64,000 nucleotides of DNA from Tetmemena sp. SeJ-2015 (Eukaryota; Ciliophora; Spirotrichea; Sporadotrichida; Oxytrichidae): NCBI GenBank assembly GCA_027382625.1, contig JAJKFJ010023213.1, positions 62,001 to 126,000 of the forward strand. The letters are read 5' to 3'. The position numbers and the translations under genes are program-made. Positions 44,432-55,888 of the stretch are shown here, in pieces. The notes below the pieces were generated by a model. It worked only from the letters and a program-made list of their open reading frames with translations, had not been told where the DNA came from and made no database searches. Each line of letters opens with the position of its first letter. The first letter of the stretch is position 1.

Positions 44432-45580
44432 ATCTCAATCTTAAATCAAATGAAAGAGGTGAAAACATTACTCTATTTAAAATTATTAATGACCAATTAC
44501 ATTATGGAGTGGATTCAGACACTACTAATCGGAATAATTACGACTCCTCTATGAAAAGTGGAGGCTTTACTCTCAAGAATTAAAACTTAGCTCTTGAGAA
44601 AGTTCTCTTCTACAACTTATTCTCTGTGGATTAAATTAAGATACTCATACGCAAAAAAACTCAAATGAGATCTGGCTATGTTAAACGATTTGTAAATATC
44701 TTTGAAATGGGAGTTGTGGATTCAAATCTGGTTATCATTTGAGAGAGCATTCAGGAAATATTAAATTCTAGCAACCATCTAGTATATTTGTGAGAGGAAA
44801 GTAATGGAAGAAGTTTAATTTATAGAAGCAAAATTATCACAACCTCGCTTATCTTTCTAAAGGTTAGCCAGTGGTACTGAAAGGATTCCCTTCCATGTCA
44901 CTCGAGAATTATTTATAGTAAAGAAATTATTATAAATTTAAATTTTAAATATTTTGGTCAAGGATTTTGACTATCTCAATCTAAGTTTAAGACTTTGTTC
45001 GTTTCTATGCTGATTCAAGAAGTTGACACCTCTTTAAAGGATGCGACTTTCTTACTTTCTTTTACTAAACTATCTATACATCTATTGTCCTAATCATTCT
45101 TAGTGACCACAGATTTAATTAAATAGTTTACTAGCTAGATAGCATATTTCTTGTCCCACAACAGCTAATAAAACAGCCCTTTTAATGGTTCTGCGATTGC
45201 TTAAATGAAGTGAGCAAGTACTCACACTTTAAAATGCAACACGATATTTGCTTATGCTATTAAGGACCACTTTTGGAACTTGGCTGATTTAAACCCTTCT
45301 TATATTTCAATAGCTCAACAAACTCATCATAGTTCCAATATTTCAGTTATAGAACAAACCTTGCTTATGACTTTATCCTAATTTAAACGAATCACTTAAG
45401 CCTTCGTCTGCTTCTTCTATTAATAAAATATGGGAGCTATTATCTATAAAGGGGATCGATCACTGTTAAAATATCATTACCTAGCATCCTGCTTACACCC
45501 TTTTACCTCCATGAACTGTAATTAAACATTCCTGATTCAATACATTTCCTTCTACTTCTTCTTATGATTATAGAGAGAGA
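44432..45580 (+). pseudogene. Coding-like frame with several in-frame TGA codons
   Basis: Reads NLNLKSNERGENITLFKIIN, VLFYNLFSVDQIKILIRKKT, then VDSNLVII (TGA) ESIQEILNSSNHLVYL (TGA) EESNGRSLIYRSK, SQWY (TGA) KDS, and on to YISIAQQTHHSSNISVIEQT. The frame stays coding-like on both sides of about five TGAs. Possibilities are a germline pseudogene, undetected tiny IESs, or TGA used as sense. The first is simplest. No family recognised. Confidence 0.35.
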
Positions 45581-45621
45581 GAGATTAATAGTTTTTTAAA
45601 TTTGAATTACTAAGTTTAATT

Positions 45622-47805
45622 ATGGAGTACTAAAAGAGCAGAGAAGAGGCTAAAGAGCAGCAGCAACAGTAGTAGCAGCAGCAGCTACAGCTACAGCAGC
45701 ATCATCAGGTAATTTAACTGTTTTTTAATTCCTCATAGGAGAACCAGATGAGTGGAAATACTTTCAACAACAGTGGGAGCATTACGGACAGCTATAAGCA
45801 ATACAATTTTGTATTTAATATCAATGTAAATATGGATCCTTAACTGATACATGAATTGATATTAAATTCAAAGCAGGAGGCTCCTATCATCAATAAGCAG
45901 ATACAATAGTAGCAGCCAAGAATTTGTGAAGATGAACAAAGAACTATTCCGCCATTGTTGATGGGAGGTCCTCCTCAAATCCCCCAAGTGCGGAATGAAG
46001 AAGTAATCCAAATCGACACGATCACAAGACGCAAAAACCCGATTGCAGAACAAATTCATACTTAGCACTTACAAGAAAATGAAGTCTGTGATTGAAATTA
46101 TATATAAGGTGATGAGGTTGAAAATCAGAGCGTGCCTTTGATTCTAGGAAAGAGATATGGCAAAGGTCCTCTGCCCACAATCACATCAAAAGGTTTTAAT
46201 TACTTTGAATAGACATCTCATCTGCGAAGCTTCACCACTTTAAATCCTCATTCAGAAAGGATGAGAGATGTGAAGAGACGTACTAAGGAGGTTGCTTCTC
46301 AATATAAACAAGCTATGCAATTTCTCTAGAATGTTTCGTCAGGTCAAGTACATGCTCCACTTCAACAAGTGCAATCTGAGACTGATTAAAATGAGACTAA
46401 TAATTTGACCTCACCCACACACTAGTCTCTCAGATTTAAGATTACAAGAGAGGTATTATCTTCTAGAGAGCGGAAGTAGCTAAAGAAGAGATTGTATCAG
46501 CAGAAAATGATGGATCTTTTTTTGCAGGCGTCTATATATTCTGAATCCCAAACCTCACATTCGAAATTTACTAAAATGCATAAAATAGCTTTATTGGATT
46601 ACTTAAGAGCAAATTAATTATATCTTGATCAGTAAACACAAGCTGGTGTGATATTCGCAACTGATGATTAAAATCAGCCCAGCAGAGTCGATCTATTTCC
46701 TGACTTTTTAGAGTAAAGACGAGGAACTGGACAGAGTCTACCTCTAAATTAAGAATCAGAAATCAGATAGGAAGTGTTTGAGGGTGAATAACTAAACTTG
46801 GAATTTGAGATTGAAAGTGAGGCTGCCGAGCATCGGTTAGCTGGAGAGTACAGGGCTCAACTGCCTGCAAAAAAATATTTTAATCATAGTTCTCATTCTT
46901 ATTTTAACGAAGCTGCATCAATGAAAGGCCCTTCTCAACTTCTGAAGGATTAAGAGGCCTCCATTGAAGGAGTCAATCCTACCTTAGTTGACAATCTTCT
47001 GCTTCTAAGGACAGAAAATCTTGAGAGTGATGATAAGAAGTATGAGGACCTCGACTTTGATAAATAGGTGACTACAAACGTCGCTAAAAATGAAGATGTA
47101 GATTACTCTAACGAGAGTGATGGATCTTCGAATAGTGATAGCGACTGCGATAGCTCAATTCGTATTGAGGATTTATTTGAGCTTGAGTCCAGAGGAAACT
47201 AAAATCTTCTATAATTTTTTAATAATAACAGTACTAATGCTGAGCTTTTCAAAATGGAGGACCTTCCTGAGAGGCTAAGGGCAATGTTTGAGTAACTGAA
47301 GATGCAGCTGAGCAGAGACCAACTTCAGATCTTTGAAAATCTTGCATCAGAATATGCTGAGGCCAAAATGCAAGAACTGAAGCCAAGAAGGTATAGAAAA
47401 GGAGACATTGATAAAAACAACTTAAATACTTTTGAATGCTTTGAAAGTATTGAGAATATACTGCAGGACCCTAGCAACTAGTTTTAAATTGAAGGCACAG
47501 ATCAAAGGCTATTTCATTCAAGCACTCTGGCTACTCACTTCATCGAGGAGGCTTAGAATGTTTTGCCACTGGCAGATACACTTTACACTTCTATGTGCGA
47601 GGTCTTTAAGAAAGAGCCAACCAAGATTTAGATAAGACCAGCTGAAGGTACCTCAGATGAAACTCTGAAAAGAGCATTTTGTCTTACTGTCAACCTTCAA
47701 AAAAACATCAAGGACCAAGTGATCCATGGACTTCACTAGTTTCTTCAACTCTCGGACCTCTTGATGTTCTTCTAAGATCATTTCAAAAATGCGCAAGATA
47801 AATGA
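45622..47805 (+). CDS. Q/E-rich protein of the same nested type (long, one 21 bp insert)
   Basis: Exon 1 is MEYQKSREEAKEQQ plus a polyQ run. A 30 bp intron (45709-45738, GTAATT...CTCATAG) follows, then NQMSGNTFNNSGSITDSYKQ and YNFVFNINVNMDPQLI. The frame runs to TGA 47805, about 720 residues, broken only once by TGA in a 21 bp insert (46088-46108). The C-terminal part has acidic stretches and helices (DLPERLRAMFEQLKMQLSRD, QIFENLASEYAEAKMQELKP). The N-terminal FNINVN strand parallels FHFHIT, LHFHIV and FHIYID in the neighbours. No known domain. Confidence 0.6.
46088..46113. other. 21 bp insert: minimal IES (pointer GTGAT) or ultra-short intron
   Basis: GTGAT is at 46088-46092 and 46109-46113. 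The removed piece also begins GT and ends AG, so splicing and DNA excision would give the same product (EVCDEVENQ). Sequence alone cannot separate the two. Confidence 0.6.
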
Positions 47806-47999
47806 TATTCGGGACCATTTGAGATTTAACTTTAACTCTTTGAGAGACTTTGAATAGACTAGATAAAATTGGATTTATTTTTATGAAATATTTTGGAATA
47901 ATCTTAGCATATTGATTTGAAAAGAAAATTATTCTTTCAAAAGATTTTTAAACATATCACATCCATAACTAATATTGTATATTATTGATTCCCGAAAAA

Positions 48000-48192
48000 C
48001 CAAGTGACTTACATATTGGAGGCGGCGGCGCAGGTGTACGACAAAAAGCAGGGACTGGGGAGTCAGGACGTGACTGTCATCTTCTGCATCGACGTCAGTG
48101 GCTCCATGTGCGTCTCCCAGCCCATCCAGGGCAAGCACAGCATCAGGGGCGACAAGACCGCGCAACTCAGAGACCTCCTCAAGTACAGCGAC
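48000..48192 (+). repeat. Truncated duplicate of the VWA-gene MDS 3
   Basis: About 98% identical to 61139-61340 (QVTYILEAAAQVYDKKQGLG, VIFCIDVSGSM). It ends at GGATCTGAC, exactly before the CAGAGGCTA pointer, so it cannot join MDS 4. It is probably non-functional. Confidence 0.9.
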
Positions 48193-48340
48193 GGATCTGA
48201 CTTTATGCTAAATTTATATTTGTAAGAGTAATGGAAGATTGAATAGTATTTAAAATCTGAATTCTTATGTTATATGTGAAGCGAATAGGTGCTAAATAAA
48301 CTCAAAAGCAAGTAATCTTAATTGAAAATGGCTAATTAGG

Positions 48341-48420
48341 TCATTTCTTTTCGAGTTGCCTTTTGTTGATCTTTGACGCTTGATAGAGCTTAGTGCTGAT
48401 CTTGTCTCCAAGCTACTGCA
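48341..48420 (-). CDS. Possible C-terminal MDS of the VWA gene
   Basis: The minus-strand frame QQLGDKISTKLYQASKINKR, then QLEKK and TGA, lies just beyond MDS 10 in the same alternating cluster. No pointer linking it to MDS 11 was found with confidence. Confidence 0.35.
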
Positions 48421-48456
48421 AAAAATGCCTCTATAACAAACTATTTTGTAAATAGC

Positions 48457-48760
48457 TTTGATTGGCTTGAGTCTGTATTCGAATGTGAACTCAGTCTCTC
48501 ATCCTTCTTTATTTAATGAATGAGGTAGCTAGAGTATGTTTGCAAAGTTTTGAGTAAGTTGCACTGGATCTACTCTCTCCACATTGCCACCAGTGAGTTC
48601 ACAAATCTTGCTGATGGTATCGATGTTGCACTCCTCACTTCTGCTATCACAATTATATTATTAACTCTGGTGTCATTGAGTTCATGGATATATTTATTCT
48701 CACAGTTATTCCCTTGTCTTTTGCGAACTACCCAAGTCTCTCATAGAATTCGTCAGCCTT
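48457..48760 (-). CDS. VWA gene, inverted MDSs 6, 8 and 10
   Basis: Three MDSs on the minus strand. MDS 6 (48699-48760): KKADEFYERLGQFAKDKGIT, pointers AAGGCTGA and AACTGTGAG. MDS 8 (48524-48638): EECNIDTISKICELTGGNVE, VQLTQNFANILQLP, pointers GTGAGGAGTGCAA and ATACTCTAGCTACC. MDS 10 (48457-48498): ETEFTFEYRLKPIK, pointers GAGACTGAG and CAAGCCAATCAAA. Each is followed in the protein by a segment from the 50.4-51.5 kb cluster, so even-numbered pieces sit here and odd-numbered pieces there. Confidence 0.85.
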
Positions 48761-48949
48761 TTTGAGAGAGAACCTCTATATTATTAAGCATTAATAAATA
48801 ATCCTAAAATCTGAGTTTTAAAATTCAAAATCGTCAAGACTTCTTCTATTGAATTAAAAGATGTAGATCTATTGTGGCGGTCCACTCAGATGACCTTGAA
48901 GAAGAAAAGTTTTTTAAAAGCTATTTCAATTCTGTAATTCGTTAATATA

Positions 48950-50324
48950 ATGGAGGGTGCAGGATCTCATGCGTACGTATCTAAGAACTTCATGGCCAAA
49001 TACTAACAGAAAAAGGCCAAAGCTCAAACTGAAAAGACTCAAGTCTCCTCATCATATTCTCAGAGAAAGAGTTCTCTCACCAAACAAAACTAATCAAATC
49101 AGAAGCCTCAAACAGAGATTTTAAAGCCTTCTCTTGTCAAAATTTTTCAGTTCATAATTAGCGACTGCGAAGACGAACAAACTACTAAATAGATTAGAGG
49201 CGCTGCAGCTGCGAGAAATCAATTGAATCAGCATGGCAACTCACTAAATAAGCTGGTGTTAATTCTCAAAATAAGAAACGTCAATAATGATATAAAATCT
49301 TTACTCTCTGAAAAGTTTAAACTCGTTGATCATCTTGTAGAGCTCTCAAGAATAGATTCATTATAGCTAAACTGCTTGCTCTTCACTTTGCATGTTGCTT
49401 CTCATCTTTCGATTAATTTATTACCTCGCTTGGCCATCTTCGAGCTCTGCTGAATCGCATTAGTGGAAAGAATCTACAGCAATTCTATCAATCCTAAAGA
49501 CAAGATTTGATCTATTATACTTCTAATTTGTGATGATTCTGACTTATTTGCTGCCATTAAGTGAGTAGTAGGTTATCTGAGCCTATAATGCAGCTATTAT
49601 AAATGTATAATTGCAAATTAAATCCAAATCTTCCATCTTAATCAACTCTTTGATTGGCTTCGTCTTCATAGAAAAATTTATGAAACAGCTAAACTTTAAA
49701 TTCCATATTAGAAAGCGTTGAAGATTCTCCTTGGTGCTTGAGATAGTAAGATAGATAGCTTGATTTATATATCATAGAAATTAAAGATGAAAAAATAGGT
49801 ATTAAATTTAAAGCCTTCTATGGGCAGAAGAAGGTCGAGATCAAGGTCTGCTTCAAACTCTGGCTCTGATGGTGAAAATGAAAGATGCTTTAATCTAAAT
49901 TTTATATCGTCCTAAGATGACCTTGAAGGAGATCTCAATCTTAGCGACTTTATCACTTTGTAATAGGCAACTCTTAAGACAAATGGGGAGCTGTTAGCAT
50001 ATTATTTCTCTTTAAGATGATGATGATGATGATGTGTCTCCAAGCTTACCAAAGAAGCCCTTCTTACTCTTATCTTCTTACTTAGCCTCTTCATCTCCCT
50101 CATCTTGCTCCTCTTTGATCATTTATTAAGTCTATTGAGAGTTCTCCGAAGTTTCTGTTGAAGTGCTGATAGCTAAACCTAAAATTTAAGGCGAGTCTTT
50201 CGATTCCATGTCTTAGCAACCACCTGCGCCTCTCTCATCTGACCTCGCTTTGTAGAGATATTCATTATTATAGAAAGAATCTGATAGTTAGCATTCTTCT
50301 CCAGATTCTCTCTGTCATCACTGA
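48950..50324 (+). CDS. Hypothetical helical protein with several in-frame TGAs
   Basis: Starts M-E-GAGSHAYVSKNFMAKYQQ, and its first ~24 bases match VWA MDS 1 with one change. It continues VKIFQFIISDCEDEQTTKQI, LNKLVLILKIRNVNNDIKSL, LLFTLHVASHLSINLLPRLA, then TGA-interrupted but still coding-like sequence (IALVERIYSNSINPKDKI, SIILLICDDSDLFAAIK, LKPSMGRRRSRSRS). It ends FDSMSQQPPAPLSSDLALQR and TGA 50324. It is HEAT/ARM-like in feel, but unassigned. Breaks may be introns, IESs or decay. Confidence 0.4.
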
Positions 50325-50344
50325 TCAGTTACTGATTTGTGATT

Positions 50345-50811
50345 CATTTTACACCTGTAATAAAGAGCCTAGAATGGGAAAGCCTTCAGCTGGGTCAAAT
50401 CCAAATGCCTGATTTATGTCTTTTGATTGGCTTGTCTTTTAAATGTATACTTGGAATTATTTGCACTCCTCACCTGCAATACTGATGATGCTCACAGTTT
50501 TAATATAGAATCAGCCTTCTTGAGATCATCTTCGTTTCGAATTTCATCAAAAGCTCCCAGACCAACATTGGCGAGGCCATCAGTGCACACAACGACCATG
50601 GAACCTGGATTGCCCTCAGCTGCCATAGAGATCGAAGTTACCAATGCTGGGCCTAAAGCTGTAGGACCGGTCTCTTCAACTGCGAGGAGAGAGCGTTAAT
50701 TGTTGATAGGTGCTTGAGATAGTGTTCTCCAGACGCTTTGTTCCCTCAGACATTCCATTGTTAATCAGAAAGTCGTAGTCCATTAGCTTATCACCAGCAA
50801 TCGTCTAAGGC
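50345..50811 (-). CDS. VWA gene, inverted MDSs 5, 7 and 11
   Basis: MDS 5 (50511-50811): TIAGDKLMDYDFLINNGMSE..., then VEETGPTALGPALVTSISMA, NPGSMVVVCTDGLANVGLGA and DEIRNEDDLKKAD. This is the second half of the VWA fold, with the conserved TGPTALGP and CTDGLAN motifs. MDS 7 (50461-50499) is only 39 bp: TVSIISIAGEECN. MDS 11 (50345-50433): HLDLTQLKAFPFQALYYR. Two single-base frame disagreements are visible, near 50690 and at an A-run at 50420. They may be sequence errors or damage. Confidence 0.8.
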
Positions 50812-50924
50812 TTTTATTAATACTGAGTGAATCTAAGTGGCTATACATTTATCAATATATACATCATCTGCGAGAAAGAGAAAGGCTCCAGCAAGAGTAT
50901 TCAAGCAGGAAGTGGACACCAATG

Positions 50925-51295
50925 TCTTCAACATCAGCAAAGTCATTATATGTTATCAATGGGGAGCTGGCCACAGGAGATCCCATATTTTGTACAGGGT
51001 GCCAGGCTGGCTTTAACATTCATTCAAAGGTAATAGAGCCCAAAGATCAAGAGAAGAAGCAAATGATACAATCCTCTGTTCAAGATTATTTCATCTCCAT
51101 ATTTCATGTCATAAACACTATTTTTAATTTTAAAGAGGAAGAAAAGATGCAGATTGATTCTGGGGCCAATCAAGAGGAAGAAGAGAAGCAAAGTGTCTCT
51201 GAGGATGTGTCAGGCCCAACTTGGATATGCGAATTCTGCAATTTCAAGAACAAGGTAGATATTGAGCCCGAGGAAATGCCCAAGAGCAATCAAGT
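50925..51295 (+). CDS. VWA gene, MDS 2 (N-terminal zinc-binding region)
   Basis: Pointer TCTTCAACA, then SAKSLYVINGELATGDPIFC, TGCQAGFNIHSKV, an acidic Gln-rich linker and PTWICEFCNFKNKVDIEPEE. Cys pairs FCTGC and ICEFC suggest a zinc-binding module before the VWA domain. It ends at AAGAGCAATCAAGT, which matches 61131-61144 with one difference, joining in frame to MDS 3. The middle (51030-51135) is AT-richer and might contain an intron. Confidence 0.8.
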
Positions 51296-51320
51296 TATTA
51301 AATATCAAGTGCATCATACT

Positions 51321-51470
51321 CTCAGTCTCTTCAGTGACGTTTCCAAGTTCTCTGACCAGGAGTGACTTATCTTCAGAGAGGTTTGCTGGGTCCTCGTTTC
51401 TGAACTCCAGGCCCTTGTGTAGTCGAATCTGTGTAGACACTTTAGTCGCAATCACGGGTAGCTAGAGTAT
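51321..51470 (-). CDS. VWA gene, inverted MDS 9
   Basis: Minus strand: VIATKVSTQIRLHKGLEFRN, EDPANLSEDKSLLVRELGNV and TEETE. The left pointer ATACTCTAGCTACC joins MDS 8 and the right pointer GAGACTGAG joins MDS 10. It sits 25 bp from MDS 2 but on the opposite strand. Confidence 0.85.
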
Positions 51471-51544
51471 ACTACTTATTTATTATGATTACACTCTCCT
51501 TCTCTAATTCTCGATATGCTGTAAGGGATAAAGTTTAAAATAAA

Positions 51545-54500
51545 ATGAAGCAAAGCGTTTTCTAAAACAGTAGTTTTTACTCTGGTGATTCTAAGCACTC
51601 CTTCCACATTAAAATTCCAAACTCCTCTGCTTTAGACGCAACTCCCTAGTCTAACTAATTGGAGAAAGAAGAGATGTAGCCAGCCACTTTTAAGAGCAGA
51701 CTTGGTAGGACTAGGAACAGTACGTTTCATTAAACTGAGAGGGAGGTGAAGTAGTTGCAGAGTAAGCTCCCTCTTTTGAATTGAACCCTCGATCAAAGCT
51801 CACGGGAAGAAAGGATGAAGAAGGATATGCAGCATACTTTCTCTCAGAACATACATCATGAAAATCCTACTGATGCTGAACCACTTGATATAATTTGTAT
51901 TCACTTTAATAATTGATCTATCTTTTATGATGAGTCTGAACTCTAAAGCCTAGTTTTGAGCCACAAAAAGCTGGAGTGAAGCTCAAGGAACAAACTAGAT
52001 CATCATTCATATAATCTATAGGAAATATTCTACAATTATTTTTGATGATCAACTGCATCATAAGCCTCAAAAGGGTTTGGATTAGTTGAGCATAGACCCC
52101 TATGACATTTTTTCAACTTAAAGCTATCTATTAAACACTCTTTTATATCATATCTTTTTATAAAAGCAAGAAAATCATAAACAGTCTGCGAATTGATAAG
52201 AACCAATCTGAGAAGAGAATCAGTAGTTTGAAATACAAAGAGCACATAGCCATCCTCAACTCTAAGATAATACAGAAGAAGCTGGCCTACAACTAAGAAT
52301 CAATCACCTAGATCTTCCCAGCAGATCAGGTCAAACAGTCAAATCGATATTCAACAGCAGTCGCTCAAACATAAGCTGACTCTGGCAATCAATCTTCAAG
52401 TTAGGGAAGGGATCTTGCTAACAAAAGAAAGAAGTGGCCCAAATAAGGTTAATTCAAAGATGCCGCGAAAACAATTTATAACAACAGATAAAATCCCAAC
52501 CCAAGCAAATACTAGATTTTTATTTGCTTTATATAGTAGCACTGATAATTTGAGTACTTTCAGATCCCATTCTATTAATTATCAAGTTATTTATATCAAG
52601 TATATATTCTTAGACTTTGGATGAATCCAATTTCTAGCAAGAGATCTCAAATGAAACTGTTCAAGGTTCCTAGGTCAAAGCAGCCCTGAGGGAAATCGGA
52701 ATCCTGAAATCTAAGATAAAGCATTCTCATGTAGAGGTAGCTGCTATCATGGATGGGTATCTAGAGAGCAACCTCAATATAAATAATTAAATCCTTACTG
52801 CTCAAGAGAACAACAATTTATGTATCAAATTCAAAGTCATATATTTTTATTTACCCTAGCTTTTGGATTGCTTTAATTAGAAGGTGAAGGAGCTACAGCA
52901 AAGATTCCAAGAGCTCATGAATATCTCTATTCTAAAATATTATAAAATTAATCTATGATCCTTTAAGACTAATTTAATTCTTAAGCAACACTTTGGCTTC
53001 GTTTGCTAATCTGTTAATTAGCTGGTGCAAGACAATTTCGCCATCTTGAATAAGTTCCAAAGCTTTTCTCAGATTGAGCTGAGGTCAACTCGTGATTAAA
53101 TCCAAGTGTTGAATAGTAGAGTGAAGGAGCTGGAGTTGGAAGTTAAGATCTATAAAGATGAGGAAGATGCCTTGAATTAAATTATTAACTTTTCATTGAA
53201 GTCAATTACTTATTTTAGAATAAATACAGGTAGAACACCTTCAGGCGAAACTTGGATAAGCAAGAGGCTTTGGAGGAGTTTGAGAAGGCAGACCCAATTG
53301 CAGATACAGAAGTGAGAAGACTCTTTGAAAAGGAGTATGCAGCTTTGAAGGCAAGTAAGTTCTCTTCGAGGGGACTCAGTCTAGAGGCTCTGCTGCGGAT
53401 GGACAAGTAAATGTATGAACCTTAGTTCTCAGGTGTTAATGAAAATCTGTTCGACATCTACAACATACTTTCCAAGTTTGAAGACCTCGACTCTGTCAAT
53501 AGGTAGTTAACCATATTGAGATCTTTTATCTATAATTTTTAAGTTCACTGTTAACATAGCCTCAAACGAATACAAAAACTTAGAAAGAGACTTGAGGAGC
53601 AAGTTAGCTGGCTTGCAACAGGAAACTGCGAAACGAGTAATCAAGATGCTCTAAAGGTTGATTAGAAGCGAGATGCAGATACTCAAACAGTAAGTGCATG
53701 CATATTCATTAGAATCTTGGCTTGATGATTTCTCTATTTCTTATTTTCAGCACTTTAATTAATTTGCTTAGACTTTTGAAGACGAAAGGAAAGACGAAAT
53801 AGCTGAGCTCAAGATGAAGTACAAGAAAGTAAGACTCGAGAGTGAGAGCTTTGAAAACAGAGTTAGATACCTTGAGAGTCTTACAAAAAATTATACTTAC
53901 TTACATTTAAGAGACTATTATTCTTATTTTTATATGTTACAAAGGACTTGACTTAGCGGAATTTGTCCTTAAACAAGGAGCTGAGAGATGCGAAAGAGGC
54001 CAGTGACAAACGGCAATTGAAGCTGCAAGTGGCTGAATCTGAAGTTAACTCACTCACTTTGAAACAAAAGCAGCAGGACATGAAACTCTTCAGCATCCAG
54101 GAGAACTATAAAGACCTAGAACGCAATCTCGGCATGTAAAAGAAGAGAGTGGATTTGGAGAAAATTCTCAGCTAAAAGATGGCTCATCAGATCAGGAAGA
54201 TAGCCCTGAAGCTAAAGAAGGTTCAGACCATAATACAGTAGAATAATCCTTATAATTGAATACGAATTTTATGAGGTAGAATGAAATTGGTCACAACGCG
54301 GAATACTCATTGGGTGATTTCGAAGTAGAGGACTTGGAGTCGGAGGATTACGACGAGAAAGAAATACATGGAATGATAAATGAGTTGAGAGAACGAGTGG
54401 AAGTGTAAATTGCAAACGAAATCGAGTGCATCATCAACAAGAAGCAAAGAGATTGTTATTTCAATCTAATTTCATTAAGAGGTGGTGTTCCTTTGAAATA

Positions 54501-55805
54501 ATTCGACCCTAACCATTCAGGATGGAGAAGAGACTCCTAAAGTAGTCTGTTCAGTAACTAGGGCTTCTTCGATAACTCTAAATCAAATGTGAAGCACAAT
54601 CAGAAACAAAGTGCGGACGATAAGTCTTCAACTGCAATCCAGGTCAAAGATAGAATGGAATCTAGTTCAAACAATAATCAAGACACTGCGAGCCTTTACA
54701 CACATAGAAGAGACGATTCCTAGTTAACTACTATTCAACCAAGCAAGGTCGAAATGGCCAAGCCAAGAGAAGTTAATAGTCAAGCTTTTAATGATTTATA
54801 TACATTTGCTGCTCCTTTTTAAAAAGCTCTTCATGGAAATACTTAAAAGCTAGATTAATCTAATCTCAGTAAGGTCAAAACAGTCGAATAAAAGCTAATA
54901 GAAAATAAAGCATTTTAGGATAATTAAAAGCAGAATCAGCAAGAGAAAATTAAGCAATTTTACTATATATAAACACTATTTAATTGATTAGAAGAAAAGT
55001 TAACCCGTAATCAAGGAGTAAGTAACTGTGCCTAGGGAGAATCGAAGAGTTATTTAATTAAGTCGCTCTCCTGATTAGAAGCACTAGAGCTCCAAACTGA
55101 ATAATGATCTCTATTCTTTCAAGCAAATACAGTTTTAATTAGATCAAGTCTTTATCTTATTAAGCCTGATCTAGCAAAGAGTAATGCAAAGCTCATGCTG
55201 CCAAAGAAGAGGGCTCCATCCCCCAAGGAGTACACTTCTCACTCTTAGGAAAGGCTTCACAAAGATATTTAGAATGCTTTTCTCAAGGAAAGAGAGGGGA
55301 GTTTCATGCCTCTCTAACCAAGAATAAAACCAACACAGTCAATTGGTATTCAGGTATTTGAAGACAAGGAATAGTTTTTAGAGCAAAAGTATGGTTGGAA
55401 GAAATCTTATGCAAAAATATTTGTTGCTTAGTTGATTTTCCATTTTACTATTTTAACTCTGCAAATAAGATGCTGTAGACAGAAGACTACATGTTTGGGC
55501 CTGAGTATTTCTCTTCGCTCTCTCATCACCTCAAAGAGTACGAGAAGTATCTAGCACCTAAAATGTTCAAGAAAAAGAACCAGGTGCTAACTCAACCAAT
55601 TTCCCAATCTAGCTTGATGCCCAGAGTTGCATCTTAAGAATCAATCGAGCCCTATAAATCTTATCAAGCCTAGGAGTCACAAAGGACGGAATACTAAAAC
55701 GCCCCTGTCATTCAGATACTCGACTACTCCTCAGCTGAACAGTCCTTCAGGCTTTTGCCCAAAATACAAATCAATTAAGTAAATTAGATCCAATAAAAAA
55801 TGTGA
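51545..55805 (+). CDS. Long coiled-coil protein, multi-exon/IES, nested in the VWA locus
   Basis: Starts MKQSVFQNSSFYSGDSKHSF. It continues through heptad-rich pieces: KAALREIGILKSKIKHSHVE (52680), NRVKELELEVKIYKDEED (53110-53160), RRLFEKEYAALKASKFSSRG (53320), YKNLERDLRSKLAGLQQETA (53570), DEIAELKMKYKKVRLESESF (53790) and KELRDAKEASDKRQLKLQVA (53980). An acidic linker (SLGDFEVEDLESEDYDEKE) and a Gln/Ser-rich tail to TGA 55805 follow. Pieces are separated by AT-rich breaks with GT-AG introns and probable IESs. No motor domain seen. Likely a cytoskeletal or basal-body type structural protein by composition only. Confidence 0.5.
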
Positions 55806-55888
55806 TAAGATATAAAACTACTACTTGAAGTTGCAATAAACATTTTAGAATAATTTCTAATTCCTTATCTCCATAATTAAATTATTAG

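Noticed and set aside
45655..45705. CAG/CTA repeat as a disease-type expanded microsatellite or repeat element
   Set aside because: It is mixed CAG/CAA/TAG/CTA encoding Gln/Leu in the coding frame, so it is a coding polyQ tract.
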